Origin: Litorivivens sp041625495
GTDB lineage: Bacteria > Pseudomonadota > Gammaproteobacteria > Pseudomonadales > Spongiibacteraceae
Length of the DNA stretch: 64,000 bases
Reading direction: 5' to 3'
Assembly: GCF_041625495.1 (NCBI RefSeq)
Contig: NZ_JBFJTH010000001.1
Location: 12,971-76,970 of the forward strand
The notes under the pieces are model-generated. The model made no database searches. It had not been told where the DNA came from and saw only the letters and a program-made list of their open reading frames with translations. How positions within the stretch are numbered: position 1 is the stretch's first letter; each line of letters starts with the position of its first letter. Shown here in pieces: positions 54,000-63,475 of this stretch. The translations under genes and the position numbers were made by a program.

Positions 54000-55719
54000 A
54001 GTAGCAGTCAATATGTCGTCGCTTGACCTGGTTTCCAGCGAATTGAACACTACGCTGGATCAAGCCACGGACGCCTTTGAAGAATTCATTTCTGATCCGG
54101 AGCGATTCGAGGCGTTAAAAATTTGCGCCGAGCTCACTTGGCAAGTTGCGGGTACGCTCAGCCTGATCCAGATCCATGGGGCCCACCTGCTTGCCGATAA
54201 TATCTATCAGGCCCTGAATAAAAGCCTTACCGCCGGCAAAGCGCCCGGTGCCAAACAGGCTGAAGCGCTGAGCACCTCATTCTTTGTGCTGCCTCGGTAT
54301 CTTGAGTCCGTGTCGGCCCGAAAAACCGACGTCCCCCTCATGCTGCTGCCGCAGATCAATGAAATTCGTATGGCCCATGGTGAGGATGTCATTCTTGAGC
54401 ACCAGCAATTGGGCTTGACCGTTCCCCGCTTTAGCGAAAGCTCTACGTTCACTGTGAATATCAAACCTGTGCCGGCGGATGCGGAAACCCTGAAGCGACT
54501 GCGACACATGTACCAGGTGGGTTTACTGGGTGTGCTGAGGAATTCGCAGGTCGCCTTGCATCTGCGTCTGATGAACCGGGCACTGCAGCGGTTTTGCGGC
54601 TTCCTGCCGCCGGGAGCCGCCCAGCGTTTCTGGCTATTGGCGAACGCGGTGGTCGACTGTTTGGTAGAACGCAAGTTGGCCTTAAACAGTACCCGGGTGC
54701 GAAGTTTTGCCCGCCTGGACAAAGCGCTCCGAGAACTTGCAGCCACGCCCTCTGAGCTTGGCAAAATACCGGAAATGCCAGAGATCGAGCGCGAGCTTTA
54801 CCATCTGCTAACCATTAGCGGCGCGGAGTCGGAAAGCGTCGCAGGTAAATTCATGAATGCTGCGGGTATCATTCCGCTGACCTTGCTCGATAAAGACATT
54901 CAGGCCGATCTTCAGCGAATGTTCGGTCCCGGGCTCGATGCGATGTCAACGGTAATCCGCGAACTTCACAGTGAGTTGCGCAACGCGATGGATATTTTGG
55001 AAATACTGATGCAGAGCGGCCGCTGCGATGCAGATGAAGTATTACCACTTGAGAAAATATTGGTGCAGCTCTCCGGTGTGCTGAGAGTGCTGGGTTTGAA
55101 TACACTTGCAGATTATTCAGCGCAGCACGGAATGTTGGCAACGGGGCTGGTTGGACGTGATCATGCTCACGTCCAGCAGGTGTTGCCTCAGATTGCCGAT
55201 GGCATACTGTTTATCGATAACTCACTCAGCAAACTTGAGCGAAACCAGCTCACGGCTGATGAATTGGAAGACCTCACACCCGCCAGGCAGCTTGCCATCA
55301 GTAGCAGTAGTCAGCTGGAAACGTCAAAACTGTTGGTCTACAAGGAATCTGAGGCGGGTATCAGCCTGGCCAAACGGGCAATAAATGCCTACGTCGAATC
55401 TGAGTTTGATATCGGTCATATCTACAATGTGGGTACGACGCTCAACACCATACGCGGCGCTTTCCAGTTGCTGAGTATGGGACGCATTACTGACGTGCTG
55501 AGTGCCGCTGTAAAGTTTGTGAATAAATTTATTCAAAGCAACGACATGCATAGCCCTGATCGCGCTCAGCAACTGCTCGAAACGTTGGCAGATGCGCTGA
55601 TCAGCGTAGAATATTACTTAATGGAGCTCAGCCGTCACCAGCGGGCTGATGAAGAGCTACTTGTACTGGCCGAAGAGAGTCTGGCAGCGCTGGGTTACAA
55701 GGTTAAAGCACGCGCCTGA
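53989..55719 (+). CDS. FimL-like protein (ChpA N-terminal homologue), type IV pilus/cAMP regulator
   Basis: A protein of about 576 residues resembling FimL of Pseudomonas, which is like the N-terminal region of the chemosensory kinase ChpA but lacks working phosphotransfer histidines. FimL promotes cAMP synthesis and twitching. The match is in SSLDLVSSELNTTLDQATDAFEEFI and TWQVAGTLSLIQIHGAHLLADNIYQAL. It is largely helical with Hpt-like bundles and no membrane segment. The start is unclear: GTG 53989 has GGGGG seven bases upstream; GTG 53983 and ATG 54013 are alternatives. No pil/chp genes are in the window. Confidence 0.75.
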   Translation: MQYEVAVNMSSLDLVSSELNTTLDQATDAFEEFISDPERFEALKICAELTWQVAGTLSLIQIHGAHLLADNIYQALNKSLTAGKAPGAKQAEALSTSFFVLPRYLESVSARKTDVPLMLLPQINEIRMAHGEDVILEHQQLGLTVPRFSESSTFTVNIKPVPADAETLKRLRHMYQVGLLGVLRNSQVALHLRLMNRALQRFCGFLPPGAAQRFWLLANAVVDCLVERKLALNSTRVRSFARLDKALRELAATPSELGKIPEMPEIERELYHLLTISGAESESVAGKFMNAAGIIPLTLLDKDIQADLQRMFGPGLDAMSTVIRELHSELRNAMDILEILMQSGRCDADEVLPLEKILVQLSGVLRVLGLNTLADYSAQHGMLATGLVGRDHAHVQQVLPQIADGILFIDNSLSKLERNQLTADELEDLTPARQLAISSSSQLETSKLLVYKESEAGISLAKRAINAYVESEFDIGHIYNVGTTLNTIRGAFQLLSMGRITDVLSAAVKFVNKFIQSNDMHSPDRAQQLLETLADALISVEYYLMELSRHQRADEELLVLAEESLAALGYKVKARA

Positions 55720-55742
55720 ACAGGCGTAATCTGGAGGGTGGG

Positions 55743-56393
55743 GTGAGTCTGTTTGTTCTGATTGGCAGCCTAGTCCTCCTTGCCATCGCGCTGGCATTTG
55801 TGGCCGTAAGGGTATTGCTGAGGTTGCCGGTGCTTAAACATTTTGTTTTGGGGTGCTTTGCCCTGTTGTCCGGTCTGCTGGCGATAGCGGTGTTTCTGGC
55901 TGCCTGGGATCTCTATTCTTATCGCGCGCTGTTGGACGAAACGCCGGTGGCGACAGTCACGTTCACCCGACAGACAGCACAAACCTATCGCGCAACGGTC
56001 AGTGTCAACGGAGAGGTTAGGGACTACCAGCTCGCCGGCGACCAGTGGCAAATTGATGTGCGCATGATCAAGTGGAATCCGACAATCAGCCGTCTCGGTG
56101 TTGACCCTATTTTCAGGCTTGACAGGCTTTCGGGCCGTTATCAGCGGCTTGAAGACGAGCGCAGCAAGCCTCGAACGGTCCATGCCTTGCGCGAATCGGA
56201 CACCATTGACCTGTGGCATTGGCTGCAAAAATCTGAATCCCTGCTCAGGTTGGCTGATACGCAATACGGCAGTGCAACCTATCTGCCAATGGCTGACGGT
56301 GCGGTTTATCAGGTCACACTCAGCCATTTCGGCTTGGTGGCGCGCCCGGAAAACCGCCAGGCCGAGGAGGCCGTCAGACGCTGGTCGTCTTGA
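55743..56393 (+). CDS. Conserved membrane protein with periplasmic domain
   Basis: A 216-residue protein with two N-terminal membrane helices (about 3-25 and 34-55) and a soluble C-terminal domain of about 155 residues (TVTFTRQTAQTYRATVSVNGEVRDYQLAGDQW). The GTG follows GGAGGGTGG. No family with known function is recognised. It lies between the fimL-like gene and sohB, 23 and 60 bases away. Confidence 0.7.
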   Translation: MSLFVLIGSLVLLAIALAFVAVRVLLRLPVLKHFVLGCFALLSGLLAIAVFLAAWDLYSYRALLDETPVATVTFTRQTAQTYRATVSVNGEVRDYQLAGDQWQIDVRMIKWNPTISRLGVDPIFRLDRLSGRYQRLEDERSKPRTVHALRESDTIDLWHWLQKSESLLRLADTQYGSATYLPMADGAVYQVTLSHFGLVARPENRQAEEAVRRWSS

Positions 56394-56453
56394 CTTGCCG
56401 CGTCCCTGACGCGAATATGCCACGCCATTCTATTTACGTGTCAGGAGATCAAC

Positions 56454-57494
56454 TTGGAGTTTTTGAGCGACTACGGCCTGTTTCTGGCCAAAACCGTGAC
56501 CTTTGTCGTTGCTTTACTGATTGTTATCGGGAGCTTGGCCTCGCTGGGATCACGCAAGCGGGACGCCGAAGGACACATTGAGGTTACTGCGCTCAACGAC
56601 CGATTTGAGGACTGGGAAGATCAGGTCAAATCTGTGGTCTTGGACGAGACCGCCTTCAAGCAGGATCGCAAAGAGGCTAAAAAGAAATACAAAGCTGAGC
56701 AAAAGGCTGCTAAAAAACAGAAGGAAGCCGCACCGCTGAAACCAAGACTCTACGTGCTGGATTTTGATGGCGATATCAAAGCCTCGGCGGTAGAGCATCT
56801 GCGTCACGAGATTTCAGCGGTTCTGACGCTGGCCCGGCCTGAAGACGAAATTTTGGTCAAGCTGGAGAGCGGCGGCGGTATGGTGCACAGCTATGGTCTG
56901 GCCGCATCGCAGTTGGATCGTATCCGCAGTAAAGGAATCCCGCTAACAGTTGCTATTGACCGTGTGGCGGCCAGCGGGGGTTACATGATGGCCTGTATTG
57001 CTAACCGCATCATGGCTGCGCCTTTTGCGGTGGTCGGCTCCATTGGCGTTATAGCGCAGCTGCCCAACTTCCATCGCTTACTGAAACAGCACAATGTCGA
57101 CTTTGAAATGCATACCGCCGGTGACTACAAGCGCACGCTTACCGTGTTTGGCGAAAATACCGACGAAGGACGCGAGAAATTTCTGGAAGAACTGGAAGAA
57201 ACCCATCAGTTATTCAAGGAATTTGTGAGTGAGCACCGGCCGCAGGTTGCCATAGAAAAGGTAGCTACTGGCGAGGTCTGGTACGGCAGTAAAGCTTTGC
57301 TGCAAAACCTCGTTGACGAAATCCGCACAAGCGATGAATATATTCTTAGCAAGCGCGAACAGAGCGACATATTCGAAGTGAAATACGTCGCTAAAAAGAC
57401 GCTCGCAGAAAAAGTGGGAGTTGCTGCCCATTCAGCCTTAGACGCCGTGATCGGCAAGTGGGTAACGAAAGCAAGCCAGCGCCCGCTGGCCTGA
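56454..57494 (+). CDS. sohB: Inner-membrane protease SohB (S49 family)
   Basis: A membrane-bound serine protease related to signal peptide peptidase A. The 346 residues have an N-terminal helix (about 8-30), a Lys/Glu-rich coiled segment (about 60-95), and an S49 domain with nucleophile S174 in DRVAASGGYMMACIANRI and lysine base K226 in HTAGDYKRTL. Translation begins at TTG with AGGAG upstream. A GspG-like gene follows. Confidence 0.93.
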   Translation: MEFLSDYGLFLAKTVTFVVALLIVIGSLASLGSRKRDAEGHIEVTALNDRFEDWEDQVKSVVLDETAFKQDRKEAKKKYKAEQKAAKKQKEAAPLKPRLYVLDFDGDIKASAVEHLRHEISAVLTLARPEDEILVKLESGGGMVHSYGLAASQLDRIRSKGIPLTVAIDRVAASGGYMMACIANRIMAAPFAVVGSIGVIAQLPNFHRLLKQHNVDFEMHTAGDYKRTLTVFGENTDEGREKFLEELEETHQLFKEFVSEHRPQVAIEKVATGEVWYGSKALLQNLVDEIRTSDEYILSKREQSDIFEVKYVAKKTLAEKVGVAAHSALDAVIGKWVTKASQRPLA

Positions 57495-57516
57495 TCCTGA
57501 AACTGGGGGATGTTGT

Positions 57517-57948
57517 TTGACGGTTTACCGCCAGGGTGGTTTAACCATCCGCGAAATACTCGTACTTATTCTGATCATTAGCGGTCTTGTGGCCGCACTG
57601 TACCCGATTATCGAATCGCGACTCGATGACTATCGAGTCGCTACCGCCCGCGCTCATATAACTGAATTAGCGGCCGCGCTGGAGCGTTACAAACTCGATA
57701 ACCATTTCTACCCAACCACAGAGCAGGGATTGCGCGCACTGATTGCGATGCCAACCTCAGGGCGAACCCCGCGTAACTGGAACAGCACAGGTTACCTGCC
57801 GACAGACGCCGTACCGTTGGATCCTTGGGGCGCTCCTTATCGGTATGAGAGCAGAGAAGAGGGGCGCTATTTTACCCTGCAGACCTACGGCGCCGACGGC
57901 AAACCAGGTGGTGAGGGTATTGCTGAAGATCTCATAGTAAGCCATTGA
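57517..57948 (+). CDS. GspG-like type II secretion major pseudopilin (orphan)
   Basis: A 143-residue pseudopilin. The prepilin signal is QGG-LTIREILVLILIISGLVAAL: cleavage after G8 leaves leucine at +1 (usually phenylalanine or methionine) and keeps glutamate at +5. The C-terminal GspG features are clear: YPTTEQGLRALI, DPWGAPYRY and TYGADGKPGGEG, the calcium loop. No other secretion gene is in the window. The start is TTG after CTGGGGGAT. Confidence 0.85.
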   Translation: MTVYRQGGLTIREILVLILIISGLVAALYPIIESRLDDYRVATARAHITELAAALERYKLDNHFYPTTEQGLRALIAMPTSGRTPRNWNSTGYLPTDAVPLDPWGAPYRYESREEGRYFTLQTYGADGKPGGEGIAEDLIVSH

Positions 57949-58112
57949 TTTTAAATAGTTCCTGTGAGCAGCGGTTGGCAGTGTCAATTCATTTCGGCGG
58001 TGCCTGACCCTCGACTAAGCCAATAAAGCGGTTACACTAAAAAACAGTTACGATAAGGTTTGGAATTGCGCGCCAACTCCGGCCAATAATAATTGATCAA
58101 GCAGGATACTAT

Positions 58113-59603
58113 ATGAAACAACTTGGCGTACTAGATACGGCTTTTATCAATCTAGAGCAAACCAATACTCCCCAGCATATCGGCGGGCTCGGTATTTATG
58201 ACCCCTCAACCGCCCCTGGCGGTTTTGTTCGCTTTAAACAGGTGATAGCGAGTTTTGAGCAGCGGTTGCATCGCCTTCCGTTGTTTCGCACGCGCTTACA
58301 TGAAGTGCCGGGTAACCTCGATCGGCCATATTGGGTGGTCGACGAAAACTTCGATGTTGAATTCCACTTAAGACATATCGCGCTGCCGCACCCTGGTGAC
58401 TGGCGCCAGCTCTGCATCCAGATCGCTAGGCTTCACTCGCGACCGCTGGATATGGCGCGTCCCCTTTGGGAGGCCTATATCATTGAAGGTCTGGACAATA
58501 TTCCCGAGCTGCCCGAGGGTAGTTTTGCGGTCTATACCAAAATGCACCACTCACTAGTCGACGGCGCGGGTGGTCAATCGTTTATGGCTGCACTGCATGA
58601 CCTAGAGCCAGAACCCAGTGAAAGTGTGGCCGATGAGTACCTTGGCATTCAGCCGCCGCTGGTCATTGACCACAAACCCAATTCCGGTGAATTGTTGTTT
58701 AGGGCGCTGGTAAATCAGACCAAAAATACCGCAACAATGGCTAAGGGTACGGTAAACCTGGCTCGGGATTTTGCGCGGCTTGGCTATGGCGTTATCCAGA
58801 AAACCGTGCCCTTACCCGATATTCAGGCTCCCAAAACGCGGTTTAACCAGCCAGTAGGTAAACATCGGGCCTTTGAGGCGACCACATTCAGTGTGTCGGA
58901 TTTTAAAGCCATAAAAAATGCCTTCAACGTTAAAATCAATGATGTTGCCTTGGCCGTGGTATCCGGTGCCATGCGACGCTACCTGCAAGAAATAGGGGAG
59001 CTGCCTGAGGTCTCCCTGGCTGCCGGTATACCGATGAATATGCGCAGCCGGCGCGGGGAAAACGAGGACAATAATCAGGTGGGATCCGTGTTTTGTAAAT
59101 TGCATACGGATATCGACGACCCGGTTGCTCGACTGCAAGCGATTCACCAAAGCGCCAATGACGCCAAAGAGTTCGGCGAAAAGTCACCGTTGGTAGACGC
59201 CCTGAAACTGGTGGGCGTGCTTTCGCCCTGGTTTGCCAAGGGCGGTGCCAAGCTGTATTCCAGTGGTAAAATTTCGCAGCATATGCCGGTGAATATCAGC
59301 ACGGTGGTCACCAATGTGCCGGGCGCGAATTTTGATCTCTATTGTGCCGGTGCGCGACTCGTTCGCTATCACGGCCTCGGCGTACTAACCCCGGGTGTAG
59401 GCCTTTTCCATGCGGTATTTTCCTTTGGCGATGCCATGACCATTTCCGTGCTGGCAGATCGTGAACAATTGGATGATCCAATGAAATACCGGGAGTGTCT
59501 GGAGGCTTCGTTTGCTGAATTGAAAGCGCTCGCAGATAAGAGTTCCGAGCCGCCCGTCGCGAAAAAGAAAACAGCTAAACGTCGCGCTGCGAAGTCCAGC
59601 TGA
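58113..59603 (+). CDS. Wax ester synthase / diacylglycerol acyltransferase (WS/DGAT)
   Basis: A 496-residue acyltransferase that joins acyl-CoA to fatty alcohols or diacylglycerol for storage lipid. The active site is KMHHSLVDGAGG with H145, H146 and D150. Other blocks are the start LGVLDTAFINLEQ, the PLDMARPLWE motif (PLW) and the C-terminal DUF1298 part with NVPGANFDLYCAGARL. A basic tail KKKTAKRRAAKSS ends the protein. GATCAAGCAGGA lies before the ATG. The amidohydrolase gene follows after 35 bases. Confidence 0.93.
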   Translation: MKQLGVLDTAFINLEQTNTPQHIGGLGIYDPSTAPGGFVRFKQVIASFEQRLHRLPLFRTRLHEVPGNLDRPYWVVDENFDVEFHLRHIALPHPGDWRQLCIQIARLHSRPLDMARPLWEAYIIEGLDNIPELPEGSFAVYTKMHHSLVDGAGGQSFMAALHDLEPEPSESVADEYLGIQPPLVIDHKPNSGELLFRALVNQTKNTATMAKGTVNLARDFARLGYGVIQKTVPLPDIQAPKTRFNQPVGKHRAFEATTFSVSDFKAIKNAFNVKINDVALAVVSGAMRRYLQEIGELPEVSLAAGIPMNMRSRRGENEDNNQVGSVFCKLHTDIDDPVARLQAIHQSANDAKEFGEKSPLVDALKLVGVLSPWFAKGGAKLYSSGKISQHMPVNISTVVTNVPGANFDLYCAGARLVRYHGLGVLTPGVGLFHAVFSFGDAMTISVLADREQLDDPMKYRECLEASFAELKALADKSSEPPVAKKKTAKRRAAKSS

Positions 59604-59638
59604 AGTCTGGGAATCAACTAGCCGGTCAGGAGGCGACA

Positions 59639-61522
59639 ATGGCAGATGGTGGCACTGTAGGGCAGTGGGACACACTGATAAAAAACGCACTGGTTTTTGA
59701 CGGCAGTGGCGAATTGCCGGTTGTCGAGGATATCGCCCTTGCTAGCGGCCAGATTGCCGCCAGAGGCCAAAACCTCGGCAGCGAGTTAGCCGCCCAGGTG
59801 GTTGATGCTGACGGACTCTGGCTTATGCCGGGGTTGTTGGATATTCATACGCATCTCGACTTGGAGGTTGAAGTCAATCCAGGGCTAGGAGAGGCGGTCA
59901 GGCATGGCACCACCACGGTGATCGTGGGTAATTGTTCTCTGGGTACGGCCTTTGGTGCGCAGCTAAAGAATGGGGAAAGCCCCATTATTGATTGCTTTAC
60001 CCGTGTGGAAAATATGCCGAAACGGGTGCTGCAAAAGTGCGTCGATAAAATGCACTGGAACACCACGGGCGACTATCTGAAGCACTTTTCGTCGATTCCA
60101 CTTGGCCCAAATATAGCGCCACTGTTACCGCACTCCATGTTGAGAACACAGGTCATGGGGGTAGACGCGAGCGTCAGCCGTGAGCCAACACAGGCTGAGC
60201 GCGATGAAATGGTGCGTCTGTTAAATCAGGCAATGGATCAGGGCTATATCGGTTTTTCCACTGACAGTATTATTTTTCACTATCTCGCCAACGACCCCCA
60301 CAAAGAAAAACGCATTCCCACCCAGTTTGCCGATGAAGCCGAACTTAAAACGCTGTTGCAGGTTGTACGTGACCGGGACCGGGTGTGGCAGGCCACACCA
60401 GACAGCAAGAATATGTTTACCACCTTGCGTCGTTTTTTCTGGACATCGGGTCGGTTGTTTGGCAAACCGTTGCGAGTAAGCGCATTGACCGCGCTGGATT
60501 TCAAATCGACACCGGGCGCATGGAAGCGCCTGCTGCGCTTGGCAGCACTGTTGAATTCAACTTTATTGAACGGGCGGTTTCACTTTCAGGCGCTCTCCAC
60601 TAATTTCCGAATGTGGGGCAATGGTGTGCAGGCGCCAATCTTTGAAGAGCTGCCCTCGACCCGTGCATTAATAGCCTATGAAATCGACGATCGAGACGGG
60701 CGTCGTGCGTTGATGGAAACCGCCGAATGGCAGGCGCAGTTTCGCCGGGATTGGGACGCAGTCTCTCCGAAGGCACCAAGTCTGCTGAATCGTCTGGGCG
60801 TACCGTCGGCGACTTTTGTGCTGGATCCCGACGATATCGTCATAGATCCGGTAACGCCGGTGCCCAGCTGGCATCATCAAAAGCTGTCCAGTGTCTACCA
60901 ACGGTTCCGGGCGTTCCGGCAGGGTCAGAAAGAGGGCTTCAACGCGGATGAACTGGAGGTATTTGGCAAGGCGCCGCCGGACTGTGATTCGCTGCCGGAT
61001 TTTTTCGCTCACTGTCTGCGAGAGTTTGATTTGGATTTTCGCTGGTGGCTGGATGTAGCCAATCTCGACGAATCCATTACCGATCAGATACTGTTTGACG
61101 CAAACACCTTGCCCGGGTTTAACGACAGTGGCGCACACATAACAAATCTCGCTTTTTATGATGGCAACCTGTTAACGCTTAAACTCGCACAGAAGCGAGG
61201 GCTGGATAGAGTAGCGCTGGCGGTAAAACGGCTTACGCGTGATCCGGCGGCATTCTTTAACCTGGATGTTGGTAACCTGAATATCGGTCAGCAGGCGGAT
61301 ATTGTGCTGGTTGATCCAGAGCAGCTCAGAGACTATGACAGTAACGGGCAGCGGCAGTTGGTCTACAATCCTGAGTTTGAGCATGAAGTGCTTGTTAATC
61401 GCTCCGATGGCGTGGTCCGCGAAGTGTATATTCGCGGCCAGCGGGTTTGGGAAGAGGGTGATCGTTTCACGCCTGTGCTGGGTAGCGAAACTCTTGGACG
61501 TGCGCTGACGGCAGTGAATTGA
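59639..61522 (+). CDS. Amidohydrolase, N-acyl-D-amino-acid deacylase (D-aminoacylase) type
   Basis: A 627-residue metal-dependent amidohydrolase. The metal motif is LLDIHTHLDLEVEV (H70, H72, D74), followed by HGTTTVIVGNCSLGTAF and the late metal-site region LPGFNDSGAHITNLAFYDG. The C-terminal small beta domain ends in VLVNRSDGVVREVYIRGQRVW. The set fits the D-aminoacylase branch, though the substrate is not sure; many such proteins in lipid-storing bacteria act on other amides. AGGAGG is just before the ATG. It shares strand with WS/DGAT and may be co-transcribed. Confidence 0.85.
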   Translation: MADGGTVGQWDTLIKNALVFDGSGELPVVEDIALASGQIAARGQNLGSELAAQVVDADGLWLMPGLLDIHTHLDLEVEVNPGLGEAVRHGTTTVIVGNCSLGTAFGAQLKNGESPIIDCFTRVENMPKRVLQKCVDKMHWNTTGDYLKHFSSIPLGPNIAPLLPHSMLRTQVMGVDASVSREPTQAERDEMVRLLNQAMDQGYIGFSTDSIIFHYLANDPHKEKRIPTQFADEAELKTLLQVVRDRDRVWQATPDSKNMFTTLRRFFWTSGRLFGKPLRVSALTALDFKSTPGAWKRLLRLAALLNSTLLNGRFHFQALSTNFRMWGNGVQAPIFEELPSTRALIAYEIDDRDGRRALMETAEWQAQFRRDWDAVSPKAPSLLNRLGVPSATFVLDPDDIVIDPVTPVPSWHHQKLSSVYQRFRAFRQGQKEGFNADELEVFGKAPPDCDSLPDFFAHCLREFDLDFRWWLDVANLDESITDQILFDANTLPGFNDSGAHITNLAFYDGNLLTLKLAQKRGLDRVALAVKRLTRDPAAFFNLDVGNLNIGQQADIVLVDPEQLRDYDSNGQRQLVYNPEFEHEVLVNRSDGVVREVYIRGQRVWEEGDRFTPVLGSETLGRALTAVN

Positions 61523-61532
61523 TCTCTAACCG

Positions 61533-61727
61533 CTACGGCATTGCGATCATTGGTCTATCTGGAAAGACATTGTCGAGCACACGAACCGGGAGTTGAAATA
61601 CTCTGGACAGCAATGGTTCTGTAAGCGTTTCACTCGGCGCACCGACTGCGGCGGTTTTGCCTTGATCGAGCAGCACGATGTGGTCGGCGAATTGTGCGGC
61701 CAAATTGATATCGTGCAGCACCGCGAC
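61533..61727 (-). pseudogene. Truncated C-terminal remnant of an HmuV/FecE-type iron or haem ABC ATPase
   Basis: A minus-strand fragment of about 64 codons ending in TAG. It reads VAVLHDINLAAQFADHIVLL then DQGKTAAVGAPSETLTEPLL and FQLPVRVL, the H-loop and C-terminus of haem, iron or cobalamin ABC ATPases. A TGA lies just before the first matching codon, and the Walker A, signature and Walker B parts are missing. It lies between two plus-strand genes. No transporter partner is near, so this is a decayed gene. Confidence 0.82.
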
Positions 61728-61786
61728 TCATGTTCTGACAAAACATTCTTGTGTACTCTCAAGCTGATAACAATAGAGGTGCCGTT

Positions 61787-63343
61787 ATGTACAGTTCCCT
61801 GTCTTCTTTGCTGGTTCGCAACACCCAGATTATTCCCGATAAAATCGCAACGCAGATGGATGGACGCCAGAAAAGCTGGCATGAATTTGGTGCTAGGGTA
61901 AAGCGTATTGCCGGAGCGTTGAAGGGTGAAGGTGTCAGGCCTGGCGATCGGGTTGGCATTCTGGCGATGAATTCTGATCGCTATTTCGAACTTATTTACG
62001 CCATCCCGTGGCTGGGTGCAGTCGCGGTGCCGATTAATATTCGGTTGGCGCCACCGGAAATTTCACACTGGATTACCGACTCCCAGATGGAGTACCTGTT
62101 CGTCGATAGTTTCTTCAAAGACACAATTAACAGCCTACGTGATAAGTTGCCTCTAAAATCAGTCTGGGGTCTGGATGAGCAGGCTGCTGATAAAGGCGTC
62201 GATCACTTCGCCGCAGAGGGTCCAGCGCTGGAAGACTACTATGGCTCTGGTGATGATCTGGCCTTTCTAATGTATACCGGTGGTACTACAGGGCCTTCCA
62301 AAGGTGTCATGCTGAGCCATCGCAATCTGCTGAGTTCCTGCATGCAGGCTTTGCCGACACTGATTGATGTTAACTGGCCAGAAGAAAAGCGCTTTCTCCG
62401 GGTTGCCCCGATGTTCCATGTCGCCGATATGTATAACGGCTTCACCCAGACCATTCTAGGAGCAACCCATATTTTTCTGCCGTTTTTTGATCCGAAAGCG
62501 GTGCTGGATACCCTCCAGAAAGAGCGCGCAACCTATGTCATGCTGGTTCCGACCATGCTGGGAATGATGTTGCAGTTACCGGAATTTGAAAGTACGGATC
62601 TGCGTGACCTTAAGGCGATCGGTTATGGTGCCTCACCCATGCCTCAGGCAATCCTCGAGCGTGCGCAAAAAATACTTCCCCATGTCGAGTTTTTTCAGGC
62701 CTATGGTCAGACCGAAGCCGCGCCCATCATTTCTGTGCTCACCGCAAAAGACCACAGCCATCCGAGTGATCCAAAAATACTGCGCTCAGCCGGTCAGGTG
62801 ATTCCCGGGGTTGAACTGCAAATACTTGATGATGAAGGTAGATCATTGCCGGAAGGCGAGGTGGGGGAAATTTGCGTACGTGGCGACAACGTCATGGGCG
62901 GCTATTGGCACCTGGAAGATAAAACGGCAGAAACCCTGAGAGGCGGCTGGCTGCATACCGGTGATGGCGGGTATCTGGAAAATGGCTACCTCTACGTGGT
63001 TGATCGAGTGAAGGACATGATTGTTTCGGGAGGGGAAAACGTTTATTCCTCGGAAGTAGAGCAGGCTATCTACAAACATCCAGCCGTAGAGCAGTGCGCA
63101 GTAATTGGAATACCCAGTGATCAATGGGGCGAGCAGGTGCATGCAATTGTTGTGCTTAAAGCCGGACAACAGGTAGCAGAGGCGGATCTTATTACGCATT
63201 GCAAAGCGTGGATCGCCAGTTATAAATGTCCGCGTTCCGTGGAGTTTCGCAAGGAGCCGCTGCCTTTGTCTGGTGTATCAAAAGTTCTCAAGAATGAACT
63301 GCGTAAGCCGTATTGGGAAGGGCGCGAGCGCGCCGTGAACTGA
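61787..63343 (+). CDS. Long-chain acyl-CoA ligase (AMP-dependent synthetase family)
   Basis: A 518-residue acyl-activating enzyme that forms acyl-AMP and then acyl-CoA. The P-loop is MYTGGTTGPSKGVMLSHRN (from about 162), followed by IGYGASPMP, FFQAYGQTEAAPI, HTGDGGYLENGYLYVVDRVKDMIVSGGENVYSSEVE and the catalytic lysine region LPLSGVSKVLKNELR. I chose ATG 61787 (MYSSLSSLLVRN) with AGAGGT seven bases upstream; an in-frame GTG at 61751 lies inside the pseudogene-flanking region. The exact acyl substrate is not known. Confidence 0.92.
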   Translation: MYSSLSSLLVRNTQIIPDKIATQMDGRQKSWHEFGARVKRIAGALKGEGVRPGDRVGILAMNSDRYFELIYAIPWLGAVAVPINIRLAPPEISHWITDSQMEYLFVDSFFKDTINSLRDKLPLKSVWGLDEQAADKGVDHFAAEGPALEDYYGSGDDLAFLMYTGGTTGPSKGVMLSHRNLLSSCMQALPTLIDVNWPEEKRFLRVAPMFHVADMYNGFTQTILGATHIFLPFFDPKAVLDTLQKERATYVMLVPTMLGMMLQLPEFESTDLRDLKAIGYGASPMPQAILERAQKILPHVEFFQAYGQTEAAPIISVLTAKDHSHPSDPKILRSAGQVIPGVELQILDDEGRSLPEGEVGEICVRGDNVMGGYWHLEDKTAETLRGGWLHTGDGGYLENGYLYVVDRVKDMIVSGGENVYSSEVEQAIYKHPAVEQCAVIGIPSDQWGEQVHAIVVLKAGQQVAEADLITHCKAWIASYKCPRSVEFRKEPLPLSGVSKVLKNELRKPYWEGRERAVN

Positions 63344-63353
63344 AGGTACTTTG

Positions 63354-63386
63354 CCCTTAACTGCATCCAGTTTAAGGGTTCCTTTC
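63354..63386 (+). terminator. Probable terminator after the acyl-CoA ligase
   Basis: CCCTTAACTG and CAGTTTAAGGG form a 10-bp stem with one bulged T and a CATC loop, followed by TTCCTTTC. It begins 11 bases after the stop codon. Confidence 0.65.
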
Positions 63387-63475
63387 AAACAGCTGATCGT
63401 TTGGGCAGAGGAGTCACAACCCGTGCGTTTTCTGCCTTTGCGAGGCTGTCGATCGAAGTATAGATTTCGTAACGC

